In this document: in pieces, positions 35,289 through 43,052 of the stretch
Numbering within the stretch: the stretch's first letter is position 1
Layout: every line of letters begins with the position of its first letter
NCBI GenBank assembly: GCA_938027685.1
Contig: CALJAM010000006.1
Coordinates: forward strand, 62,001 to 126,000
Origin: an uncultured Bryobacteraceae bacterium
GTDB lineage: Bacteria > Acidobacteriota > Terriglobia > Bryobacterales > Bryobacteraceae
DNA: 64,000 bases
Direction of reading: 5' to 3'
Notes under the pieces: generated by a model
The model's database searches: none
Seen by the model: only the letters and a program-made list of their open reading frames with translations
What the model was told of the DNA's origin: nothing
Position numbers and translations under genes: made by a program

Positions 35289-36439
35289 TTTTGCGTCTCC
35301 TCGTCCTTAGATAAATAGTGAATTTGGTGAGGCTCGAGTTTCAGCTCGTAGCGCGTTTCGGGGCGGCGACCGCCGGCGTGAATCATGTAATCCTCGGCGC
35401 GACGCCCGAGGTGCCGGCGCAAAATCCTATGGAGTTTCGAGCGACGCTGCAGGAAGTAATTCTTGTCCATGCCGCCGCGCAAGGCCTTGGTCGTGCGGTC
35501 ACTGGGACCGAGGTTGTCGAAAGCTTGCCTGTACTCGGCCAAGAATTCGCTTGCGTAGTCCGGGTCTAAGTGGCCTTCTGTGGGACATTCCAGACCCGGC
35601 CGGCCTTGCAGTTTCCGGCGCGCGAACCAGCTCAAAAAAGCCAGCTCCGCCGGCGGCAATCGCACTTCGGTGCCTCCCGCCTCGATGCGGCGATCTCTTA
35701 GGTTAATGGTAAGCTTGGGCGGACCGAGCACGTTTTGCGCGGCACCGACCACATCACGGAAGCTGACACGGCCCGCCAGCAACTCCTCCGGCAAGCCGTG
35801 CCGGAGGCGCAAAAAGGGAATCTCGGCCAGGCTGACCGTGGCCTGCGCGGTATCCAGCGGGCGTTCGTCGGGCGGTCGCGTGTAAATGACGCGGCTGCGA
35901 GTAGTGGGATAGAAAAATTCCGGATGCGATTCGTAGGGCGGCGAGACCAACACATGCGAGAGCCGGTCCTGCGGTCGCCCGAACAACGACAGCGCATAGC
36001 CGAGGTAGAAGCCCATCGTTTTGCGGCCGCCGGCGATGGAGACGTGCAGGGCCGCGTCTTCGTCGCGCGTCAGCTCGCGCACCAGCTCCGTGATCCGGTC
36101 CGCCGTGCGCTCGTTGTCATCCACCGTACGGATGTCCGGCAACGGCCGACCCGAGCCGTCCTCCAGCACGTAAATGGTGGACTCGTCGAAACGGATCGGG
36201 GGTAAATCGTACTCCCTGCACAAGCGCCTGAACCAACCGGGCTCCTCGCTCAAAAGGCTGAGCCGCACGCGCTGGGCGCCTTCGGCGGTCGTCAGGACGT
36301 GAATCTCGGTAGGTACGAAGGGCGGCCGGCGCTCCACTGCCAACGCAAAGACCGTCTCGGTTACGACTTGCGGCGTCAGTCCGCAGGCCGTCAACAGAAT
36401 CCGTCGTGGATATTCGTGAGGATGATCCGCGTTGCGCAT
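35285..36439 (-). CDS. CARF protein of the NE0113/Csm6 (ring nuclease-annotated) family with C-terminal winged helix
   Basis: A 384-residue type III accessory protein. The N-terminal CARF domain opens with RRILLTACGLTPQVVTETVFAL and contains the family-defining SIAGGRKTMGFYLGYALSLFGRPQDRLSHVLVSPPYESHPEFFYP (from residue 134). No HEPN RxxxxH motif is seen. The C-terminal region (INLRDRRIEAGGTEVRLPPAELAFLSWFARRK ... QRRSKLHRILRRHLGRRAEDY ... RYELKLEPHQIHYL) reads like a winged helix. It may degrade cyclic oligoadenylate or act as a ligand-controlled DNA-binding regulator. ATG 36439 follows AAGGACGGAG; the track start at 36508 overlaps cas6. Confidence 0.85.
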   Translation of the reverse strand: MRNADHPHEYPRRILLTACGLTPQVVTETVFALAVERRPPFVPTEIHVLTTAEGAQRVRLSLLSEEPGWFRRLCREYDLPPIRFDESTIYVLEDGSGRPLPDIRTVDDNERTADRITELVRELTRDEDAALHVSIAGGRKTMGFYLGYALSLFGRPQDRLSHVLVSPPYESHPEFFYPTTRSRVIYTRPPDERPLDTAQATVSLAEIPFLRLRHGLPEELLAGRVSFRDVVGAAQNVLGPPKLTINLRDRRIEAGGTEVRLPPAELAFLSWFARRKLQGRPGLECPTEGHLDPDYASEFLAEYRQAFDNLGPSDRTTKALRGGMDKNYFLQRRSKLHRILRRHLGRRAEDYMIHAGGRRPETRYELKLEPHQIHYLSKDEETQK

Positions 36440-36461
36440 CGACTCCGTCCTTACGGCAATG

Positions 36462-37466
36462 TTATCCGCCAACCGTGGTCCCAGCTTGCGATGGCAAGCT
36501 TTCCGCACTTCGGGCGGGCAGCAATGCGTAGCGGCCCAGGCCCATCGTTGCTCCTTTGCCTGCGTGCAGAAACTGGCCCAGCCAGAGATAGGGCCAGAGC
36601 TGCCTCAACTGGGCCCCGGGCAGTTCGAAGGAGCCCAGCAAGCCGCCCATGAGCATCCTTTGTCGCTGTCGGGAGGAGTAACGCGCCCACTCCTCCCAGC
36701 GCAGATCCGCGCGCTCGATCTGCACGCGGCGGGACTGCTCGACCAGACCGGCGAAATCGGTCTCCAGCGGACGGCTGCCATGGAAGTACATGAGCAGCGA
36801 GCAGCGGCGGAGCAGGTTGGAAAACAGATCGGCGAAGCGGAAATCTTGCGGGCCGATGTAACGCTCGTCGATGCGAAGCCTCAGGGGCGTGATCAGCACG
36901 AGGCGGACGCGTTGAGGCGGCGCCGGGCAGACCGGCATTTGCGCAACCTCGGGCTGAAGCTTGCCGGCGGCGTCCATGATGCTACGCCAAGGCCCCCTGC
37001 CCGGCACGAGCTGCTGTTCGACCCCTTGGAGCTCGAACGGCCTCCGGAGGGGATGGATGCCATAGCGGGCCCCGCGAGCGAAGGCCTGCACGACGTACGC
37101 CAACATCTGGTTCGCGCGTCCGAACAGGGTTACGTTCAGCACGTAATCATCGCCGGAGGACGAGGCGGCCGGCAGCAGCACGAAGGGGTGCGGCGCGGCC
37201 GTGTATTTGCGCATCTTTTCGGCGCCCGGCGGAGGGGGTGTTTCGAATAAATACGAATAAATGCAGGTGTGATAGAGCAGACAGGCCGGGCACTCGACGT
37301 CGCGCACCGTGCACACCAGACGTTTCAGCGCCCAGCCGAAAATGCCGCGCCAGGCCGATCCGGTCCAGCGTTCCTGAGGAACGGCCGAAGCGGGCGAAAA
37401 ATGGAGCCGGTAGCAGCCGATTTCCAGCTCCGGTGATTCCGCTGCGTTGCCGAAATTCATCGTCAT
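36462..37466 (-). CDS. cas6: CRISPR pre-crRNA endoribonuclease Cas6
   Basis: A 334-residue Cas6 that processes the repeat RNA. Typical features are WRGIFGWALKRLVC near the N-terminus followed by ECPACLLYHTCIYSYLFETPPPP, the cysteine-rich segment of this Cas6 group, and the C-terminal glycine-rich loop LWLGQFLHAGKGATMGLGRYAL. Since no CRISPR array is within the window, its repeat substrate must lie elsewhere. The gene overlaps the preceding cas2 stop by four bases. Confidence 0.93.
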   Translation of the reverse strand: MTMNFGNAAESPELEIGCYRLHFSPASAVPQERWTGSAWRGIFGWALKRLVCTVRDVECPACLLYHTCIYSYLFETPPPPGAEKMRKYTAAPHPFVLLPAASSSGDDYVLNVTLFGRANQMLAYVVQAFARGARYGIHPLRRPFELQGVEQQLVPGRGPWRSIMDAAGKLQPEVAQMPVCPAPPQRVRLVLITPLRLRIDERYIGPQDFRFADLFSNLLRRCSLLMYFHGSRPLETDFAGLVEQSRRVQIERADLRWEEWARYSSRQRQRMLMGGLLGSFELPGAQLRQLWPYLWLGQFLHAGKGATMGLGRYALLPARSAESLPSQAGTTVGG

Positions 37467-37852
37467 TCCTCTCCGGCTTCCTCGGATTCGCCATTTTTAT
37501 CACACGACGGGCTCGGCTCCCGCAACTCTTCGTCTCCTTCCCCGTCACCCAAAAGTCCTCCCAGCAGTGGATCAGCCAGGTGCACGCCGTCCGGCAGGTA
37601 CAGGCGGCCCAGCGTCACAGCCTCGCACCTCTCGGGCAGGGGGTAAGCGCGGACGTCGTCCGAACGCGGGTCGATGCGCTGGTTGATCTCCGCCAGCAGG
37701 CTCACCAGGCGCCGCTCGCTCAGACGGACCAAGAACACCGAGTACTGCACCGGCATGGCATGCTTTTTCAGGAAAGCGTGGACGCGCTGCAGCCGGCGCG
37801 GATCAGTAATATCGTAGCTGATAAGATACAGCCTCACCTCCGACGTGCTCAT
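37463..37852 (-). CDS. cas2: Cas2, first paralogue, with acidic C-terminal tail
   Basis: Cas2 forms the dimeric core of the Cas1-Cas2 spacer integrase. The ferredoxin-like core is intact: VRLYLISYDITDPRRLQRVHAFLKKHAMPVQYSVFLVRL (conserved Asp at 14) and VRAYPLPERCEAVTLGRLYLPDGV. After the core, about 35 residues form a Gly/Glu/Asp-rich tail (LLGDGEGDEELREP...GESEEAGEE) not present in the second Cas2 here. The gene overlaps the cas1-like gene upstream and cas6 downstream by four bases each. Confidence 0.9.
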   Translation of the reverse strand: MSTSEVRLYLISYDITDPRRLQRVHAFLKKHAMPVQYSVFLVRLSERRLVSLLAEINQRIDPRSDDVRAYPLPERCEAVTLGRLYLPDGVHLADPLLGGLLGDGEGDEELREPSPSCDKNGESEEAGEE

Positions 37853-38625
37853 CGTATTCCTCCCAGCCAGTACATGAAACGGTTCAGCAGCTGCGAGAGC
37901 CGACGATCGGTCTGTTCGCCGTGCCGCTCGAAGATCTCGACCAGCTGCTTGCGGAAATCGGGGCGTCCGGGCACGGGGCGGTCGGGCTCGGGCATCCCGG
38001 CCCAGTCACGCAACCAAACGTAGTGACCCCATGCCGCGATCCGCGTGCAGTCTGCAGGCAGATTCCAGCCGGGGCGACGGTCGATCAAAAGAGGCGCTTC
38101 AGCGCCCGCGTCCGCGAGCTTCGAGGCGACGCGCGCCGCCAGCAGTCCGTTCCAGTAGCGCAGCACGGCGCGAGCAGCTTCGCTCAGCCCGGGGGCAGCG
38201 GCTTCGAGCAACAGGGGCGCCACGCGGTCGGGGCGCAGATCGGTCACGCGCAGCTTCAGGCGCTTCAAAACGCCCAGGATCTCGCGCCGCTCCGCGGCCC
38301 GCCGCCAGTTCTCGTAGAGGGTGCGCCAGTCCGCGCGCTCGAGGAGCTCCTCTAGTCGGTCGTTCAACGGCTGCCGTCGCGGCTGCGCGGCGAGGCAGTA
38401 CGCGCGGGGGTCGCCCTCGGCGGTGAGAAACGTGACCGGGATGCCCTGGTCCAGGCAGCTCAGCAGAGCCTCCGCGTCCCACTCCACCGGGCCGCTGACG
38501 ATCACACGCGCCAGCAGGCGGAACGGGTACATGCCGTCGGCCCGGCCCTCGCTCACCACGCGCAGCGAAGGACCGTCGCGCAGCACCAGGGCGCGTCGTG
38601 CTCCATCAAGGTATAGACTCCTCAT
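37849..38625 (-). CDS. Short Cas1-like protein lacking recognisable catalytic residues
   Basis: A 258-residue paralogue of Cas1. The N-terminal beta domain aligns by eye with Cas1: LYLDGARRALVLRDGPSLRV, PFRLLARVIVSGPVEWDAEALLSCLDQGIPVTFLTAEGD. The helical part is shortened and no GLEG-type glutamate, GFYHE-type histidine or DLxEP-type acidic pair is present; RYWNGLLAARVASKLADAGAEAPLLIDRRPGW occupies the place of the Cas1 NACLSLCYTL...HEPAW region. It is probably an inactive structural or targeting subunit. It overlaps cas1 by 20 bases and cas2 by four, so all three are coupled. Confidence 0.8.
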   Translation of the reverse strand: MRSLYLDGARRALVLRDGPSLRVVSEGRADGMYPFRLLARVIVSGPVEWDAEALLSCLDQGIPVTFLTAEGDPRAYCLAAQPRRQPLNDRLEELLERADWRTLYENWRRAAERREILGVLKRLKLRVTDLRPDRVAPLLLEAAAPGLSEAARAVLRYWNGLLAARVASKLADAGAEAPLLIDRRPGWNLPADCTRIAAWGHYVWLRDWAGMPEPDRPVPGRPDFRKQLVEIFERHGEQTDRRLSQLLNRFMYWLGGIR

Positions 38626-39586
38626 CCCTCTTGCCCTCCTTTGGCGTGAGATCGGGAAACTCCGCCTCGAGCGCGCGCACCACCAGGCGGCACATGCGTC
38701 GCAGCCGCCGGCGGATGCGCGAAGCCAGCGCCTCGTGCGTTTCGTAAAAGATGCGGCGCCCGGCTTTGCCCAACAGACAGGCGCCCCGCACCGTGCGGAA
38801 ATGCTCGCGCCGCAGAGTCCGGTGCCGGAACATTTCCCACACCCACTCGTCCAAACGCGGCCGCAGCGGTTCGATCAGATCGCAGGCCAGAGACTCGCGA
38901 TTCCAGGCCGGTTCGTGGTAAAAACCCAGATGAGGATCCAGGCCGACGGCCTGCACGGCTTGCACCGCATCGTAGTGCGCCAGCGTGTAGCAAAGGGAGA
39001 GACAGGCGTTGACCGGATCCTTAGGCGGGCGACGGTTGCGACCCCGGAATTCCAGCGCGGGCGGGAAGACCGCCGCGAGCGCACGGAAGTACACGCTCGC
39101 CGCCGCGCCCTCCAGGCCCATCAGGGCGGCCCGCTCCGTTTCGCCGGCCGCATGCGCCAGCCGCAGAATCTGCTCGATCGACGAGGCCAGGGTCGCCCGC
39201 CGGTCGGGCTGCGTGCGCATCAGGCGCCGCAGCGTACGCGCCTGAGCAGCCAGCTTGCTGCGCAGTAACCTCGCCGACCATCGCCGCCGCCACTGCTCGC
39301 TGAGGTACGCCTGATATTGCGCCAGGCGTCGGGTCGCATCGCCCATGGGCCCGCCCAGCAGGAAGGCGGCACGTCCTTCGCTTCGGCCCAGGATCACCAG
39401 CGCCACTCCGTGACGCGCCAACCAACTGATCAAACCGGTGGTCAGGGTCAGCGGAGCCGTGATCACGACGCGTTCCAATAAATTCAAAGGAATGCTGCGG
39501 CAATAACGCCGGTCTTCGTAAATACCCAGCGCCCGGCCCTGCGGCCGTAATTCCACGCTGCCCCGGTCCACGTACAACGTCGCCAT
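38606..39586 (-). CDS. cas1: CRISPR integrase Cas1
   Basis: A full-length Cas1 of 326 residues. N-terminal domain: TLYVDRGSVELRPQGRALGIYE and IPLNLLERVVITAPLTLTTGLISWLARHGVALVIL. The metal-binding active site is complete: E159 in MGLEGAAASVYF, H224 in GFYHEP, and D236/E239 in CDLIEPLRP. It should be the active spacer integrase of the locus. It begins four bases after the second cas2 gene and ends inside the short cas1-like gene. Confidence 0.95.
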   Translation of the reverse strand: MATLYVDRGSVELRPQGRALGIYEDRRYCRSIPLNLLERVVITAPLTLTTGLISWLARHGVALVILGRSEGRAAFLLGGPMGDATRRLAQYQAYLSEQWRRRWSARLLRSKLAAQARTLRRLMRTQPDRRATLASSIEQILRLAHAAGETERAALMGLEGAAASVYFRALAAVFPPALEFRGRNRRPPKDPVNACLSLCYTLAHYDAVQAVQAVGLDPHLGFYHEPAWNRESLACDLIEPLRPRLDEWVWEMFRHRTLRREHFRTVRGACLLGKAGRRIFYETHEALASRIRRRLRRMCRLVVRALEAEFPDLTPKEGKRDEESIP

Positions 39587-39590
39587 GGTC

Positions 39591-39875
39591 TCACCCGAAA
39601 TAGAAGAAAGGCGTATCCTCAGGAGGCACCGCGATGCCCAGCGTCCGCACGCGGGAACGCGGATCGAGCCGCACCAGCAGAAAGCTGTCCTCCCCGCGCT
39701 CGATGACCTCGGATATCTCCGCCAACAAAGTCGCCCGTTCAGCCTCGGTCAGGAAACACTCGAAAACCGACTTTTGACCTCCGGTCGCGTAGGCCTTGAG
39801 CACCTGATGCGCGGCGCGCAGTCGGCGCGGCGCGCTAATGTCGTAAGCTGCGACATAGAGGTGCCGGGTAGCCAT
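39591..39875 (-). CDS. cas2: Cas2, second paralogue
   Basis: A 94-residue compact Cas2: RHLYVAAYDISAPRRLRAAHQVLKAYATGGQKSVFECFLTEAERATLLAEI with the conserved Asp at 12, and a closing SRVRTLGIAVPPEDTPFFYFG. It differs clearly from the other Cas2 in the operon, so this is not a recent duplication. It is the first gene of the operon. ATG 39875 is preferred over GTG 39878 because a TCTAAT box sits exactly 7 bases before it. Confidence 0.9.
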   Translation of the reverse strand: MATRHLYVAAYDISAPRRLRAAHQVLKAYATGGQKSVFECFLTEAERATLLAEISEVIERGEDSFLLVRLDPRSRVRTLGIAVPPEDTPFFYFG

Positions 39876-39882
39876 CACTTAC

Positions 39883-39888
39883 ATTAGA
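39883..39888 (-). promoter_or_regulatory. -10-like box, leaderless type, head of the cas operon
   Basis: On the minus strand TCTAAT is followed by GTAAGTG (7 bases) and ATG 39875. No Shine-Dalgarno sequence lies between. No CRISPR leader or repeat is seen upstream. Confidence 0.45.
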
Positions 39889-39978
39889 CGGCGACTGACG
39901 GAAAGAAACACCTTCCGCAAGCTTGCCGATGCGCAGGGGGAATAGGCCGGCTGGAACTAAGCGGTCAGAGGTCCGGAA

Positions 39979-40995
39979 TCAGGCGGTGAAAGCCAGGCGC
40001 TCGCCGGCCCGGCTGCGCGACTCCACCATCAGACGAGTAAGTCTGACGGCTGCGGCCGACTCCTCCGGAGGGCAAAGCTCAGGCCAGACGTTTTTGCGAC
40101 AGCACTCGACGAAATACTCGATTTCGGCCTGGTACCAGTCGCTGCCGTTCGATGGCAAATCTTCCTTGCTGCCGCCGGCGCGGTACAGGACAGCGCCTCC
40201 GCCGGCCGAGCTGTATTCGAGGGTGCCCCTGTCGGCGACTACCGTGTATTCCATCGAAAAGGGATACTGGCCCACGTGATGCCAACCGCCCGTGACGGCT
40301 ACAAATCCGATGCCGGGATAGTCCAGCTCCGCCAGGATCACGTCTACGCCCTGCCGCAAGTCCTCATAGCCGGTAGCCGCCACCGAACGCGGAGGACCGA
40401 ACAAGTGCAGGCACATGTCGACGTCGTGAATCAACAGGTCGAAGACTCCGCCACCGCTTTTGGAGGCGTCGAACTCCCACGGCCCCCAGGTCGGCGCAGC
40501 ACAACGACGTCGAAAGATCGCCGAACGGACGGCGCCGAGTTCACCGCCCCGCAGCAAGTCGCGCAAGGCGCGGTAGGGAGGAATGAATCGCAGCACCTGC
40601 GCCACCATGAGCACGCGCCCGCTCCGTCGTGCCTCGGCAATCATTTCCTCGCAGGAGGGCCCGTCGAGCGCCATGGGCTTCTCGACCAGCACGTGCTTGC
40701 CGTTGCGCAGGGCGGCCAGCGTGGCCGGGGCGTGCAGGTGCGTCGGCAGGCAGATGTCGACCGCCTCGACATCCGGGTCCGCCGTCACTTCCTCGATCGT
40801 GCGATAGCGCCTCATGGCCGAAAAGTCGAAGCGTTCGCCGGGGCCGCCAATGTTGCCCTGAATGGAGCTCAGATCGCCCGAGAGGCGTTGCTCGTCCTGA
40901 TCCATCACAGCGATGACTTCCACGCCGCGAATCCTGCGCAGCGCCTTCAGATGGGTACTGCCCATGAAGCCCAGACCGAGAACTGCGAAGCGCAT
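39979..40995 (-). CDS. Gfo/Idh/MocA family oxidoreductase
   Basis: A 338-residue NAD(P)-dependent sugar or inositol dehydrogenase-type enzyme. Rossmann motif FAVLGLGFMGSTHLKAL at the N-terminus, the conserved EKPMALDGPSCEEMI with the catalytic-site Lys-Pro, and a C-terminal domain with GGGVFDLLIHDVDMCLHLFGPP, where the family has 'GGG-x4-D-x-G-x-H'. The substrate is unknown. It lies next to the cas operon on the same strand, but an intergenic gap and its own promoter-like box separate them. Confidence 0.92.
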   Translation of the reverse strand: MRFAVLGLGFMGSTHLKALRRIRGVEVIAVMDQDEQRLSGDLSSIQGNIGGPGERFDFSAMRRYRTIEEVTADPDVEAVDICLPTHLHAPATLAALRNGKHVLVEKPMALDGPSCEEMIAEARRSGRVLMVAQVLRFIPPYRALRDLLRGGELGAVRSAIFRRRCAAPTWGPWEFDASKSGGGVFDLLIHDVDMCLHLFGPPRSVAATGYEDLRQGVDVILAELDYPGIGFVAVTGGWHHVGQYPFSMEYTVVADRGTLEYSSAGGGAVLYRAGGSKEDLPSNGSDWYQAEIEYFVECCRKNVWPELCPPEESAAAVRLTRLMVESRSRAGERLAFTA

Positions 40996-41004
40996 GGCGC
41001 TACG

Positions 41005-41010
41005 ATCCTA
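41005..41010 (-). promoter_or_regulatory. -10-like box, leaderless type, oxidoreductase gene
   Basis: On the minus strand TAGGAT lies 9 bases before the ATG at 40995, without a Shine-Dalgarno sequence. Confidence 0.4.
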
Positions 41011-41201
41011 CCATAAGCAGGCCTCGCCCGGATCGCAGTCCTCGTGGGGCGCCGTGTCCCGAATGCACCGGTTCACTCGCCTGCGGCGCGCCCGCGCAGC
41101 GCATGGTTCGGCGCCCACGGGTTGGTCGGCGCACCCGGGCTTCGCTCCGGCGAAGAGGTCAGGGGAGCCGCGCTGCGTAAAGCTACCCGATCCGCGCGCG
41201 A

Positions 41202-43052
41202 TCAAGGCACGGCGCTCGCCGCTTGCGCCCGCCGTCGTTCTTCGCCGTGACCGGGCCGATCGCCGATCTGTTTCAGGAAAAGGCGGTAAAGCATCAAACT
41301 GCGCTCGCCGGCACCTTCGACCTCCGCGCGGCGCCCCTGCAAATAAATGACCCGAGGCCAGGCCAGGAAGTCGAAAGGCTGGGGGAAGCCGGCCACCGGA
41401 GTTGGCCACCGCCGGAGCCAGGGGCGAGCGTCCTGCTGCGATTCGGTTGCCGCCCAAGCCAGCAAAGAGGGCAAGATTTCACCTGGCGAAGGCGGCGTCC
41501 GCTCGAGCAGGCTGCGCAGCAGGGGGAAAGCCTCCCGCAACCGACCGCCGAGCAGCAGGGCGTAGGCCAAAGCGGTGTCGCGCAAGCCGGCTTCGCCGGC
41601 GTGAGGGAAGCTCGCTTCTGCGCGTCGAGCCCATTCGGCCGGCGGGGCATCGTCCTGGGCGAGAAACGCACAAACCCGCGCAAGTTCGCGCGCCTGGGGC
41701 GTGCCGGCCGTGCCCGCTTCCGCAGCGTGCCGGCGCGCCTGCCCGCGATCCCCTGCCTCGAGGCTCCACGCGGCAAGAAACCCGAATGTTAGAGCACGCA
41801 ATTCGCCCGGAGCAGTGCCGGCGGCGAACGCCAGCAACCGGGCCGTCGCCCGGCGCGACCGCCCGGTCAAATACTCCCATTGCGCCCGCCGGATTTCGAG
41901 GAACGGATCGCGCGCCTTCTCCCGCGCGGCCAAATACTCCGCCATATGTCGGTCGGCGCCGTCGCGATCGCCTTGCAACCAGCGCGCCCACGCCGCCTTG
42001 TAGAGCGCCCCGGCGCCTGCGAATTCCCGCGACATCTGCGCGGACTCGAGGTAATGGCTCTCGGCCGCGGAGAAATCGCCCTTTTGAAAGTGCACGTCTC
42101 CCAGCGAATCGGGAGGATTGGGGTCTGCGGGTTGCAACTGGCGATACCGGAGCAGGAGACCCAAGGCTTCCTCGAAACGGCCGTCGTAAGCCAGTGCGTA
42201 CGCGGCCTGGTTCAGCAGGGCGCCACTCTCGGGATCGCGCGCAAGGGCTTCCTGGTAAGCACGGGCCGCCCCTTCGTAATTGCGAGCGGCGAGGGCCCGC
42301 ACGGCCAGGCCCTGAAAGACTTCCGGATCGGCAGGCGTCAGGCGGGCCAGCGCCCGCAGGGCTTGTTCCTGCGCGGCCGCATCCCCTCGAATGCCGGCCA
42401 GCATGAGTTCTGCGCGATGCCGCGAGACGGGATCGACGTCAGCCCGCAGGGCCTTGCCCAGAACCGCTGAGGCGCTTTCGCGATCGCCGCGCGCGAGGTG
42501 CAGTTGCGCCAAGGCTGCGTAAGCCGCGAAAAAGCCGGGATCAGCCGCTACGGCCTGTTCCAGCAGGGGTCGTGGGTCGACTGAGCGCAAGGCCGTCCTG
42601 TAGGCTTCCAGGGCGCGGGCATCACGGTGCGCGACCGACCGTGCGCGCAACCCTAACTGGGCGGCCAGACGGTCCGCCGGCGGCGCCGGCCCCTCGCTAG
42701 GATCGCCCTCAACCGCCCACCTCCGACGGATCTGACGCCTGTTAACGTCTTCGAGCACAGCCTCGATGCGCAGGCGCTCACCCTGACGCATGAACGAGCC
42801 GTGCAACACATGTGTCGCGCGAACCGCCGGTGCCTCCCACCAGCTTTCGGCGCGCAGAGGATGCGCCACTTGGGAACCCGTCACCGCCTCGGCCAGCAGT
42901 TCCGCCAGCGCCCAGCCCCACGACTCGTAACGCGGCTCTCCCGTCAGGTTCTCGAAATGCGGGATCAGAAGCCTCTGAAACCCCGACTCGGTCCCCCGCC
43001 GGCACCCGCCGGCCCACAGCAAGGCCGCCAGCAGCGCGAACCTACAGCGCAC
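41202..43052 (-). CDS. Large TPR-repeat protein, exported or lipoprotein
   Basis: A 616-residue protein. The N-terminus (MRCRFALLAALLWAGGCRRG) looks like a signal peptide with a possible lipobox before Cys 17. Residues 25-130 contain a folded segment similar to the FlgO/TolB-like N-terminal domain of TPR proteins (LLIPHFENLTGEPRYESWGWALAELLAEAV). From about 160 on, repeated TPR units are seen (FFAAYAALAQLHLARGDRESASAVLGKAL; YEGAARAYQEALARDPESGALLNQAAYAL). It starts inside the stop region of the upstream TPR gene (11-base overlap). A periplasmic scaffold role is likely; the partner is unknown. Confidence 0.78.
   Translation of the reverse strand: MRCRFALLAALLWAGGCRRGTESGFQRLLIPHFENLTGEPRYESWGWALAELLAEAVTGSQVAHPLRAESWWEAPAVRATHVLHGSFMRQGERLRIEAVLEDVNRRQIRRRWAVEGDPSEGPAPPADRLAAQLGLRARSVAHRDARALEAYRTALRSVDPRPLLEQAVAADPGFFAAYAALAQLHLARGDRESASAVLGKALRADVDPVSRHRAELMLAGIRGDAAAQEQALRALARLTPADPEVFQGLAVRALAARNYEGAARAYQEALARDPESGALLNQAAYALAYDGRFEEALGLLLRYRQLQPADPNPPDSLGDVHFQKGDFSAAESHYLESAQMSREFAGAGALYKAAWARWLQGDRDGADRHMAEYLAAREKARDPFLEIRRAQWEYLTGRSRRATARLLAFAAGTAPGELRALTFGFLAAWSLEAGDRGQARRHAAEAGTAGTPQARELARVCAFLAQDDAPPAEWARRAEASFPHAGEAGLRDTALAYALLLGGRLREAFPLLRSLLERTPPSPGEILPSLLAWAATESQQDARPWLRRWPTPVAGFPQPFDFLAWPRVIYLQGRRAEVEGAGERSLMLYRLFLKQIGDRPGHGEERRRAQAASAVP

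Noticed and set aside
39879-39978. CRISPR leader or first repeat upstream of the cas operon
   Set aside because: No direct repeat of 25-40 bases is seen here or in other gaps; only the -10-like box is supported.
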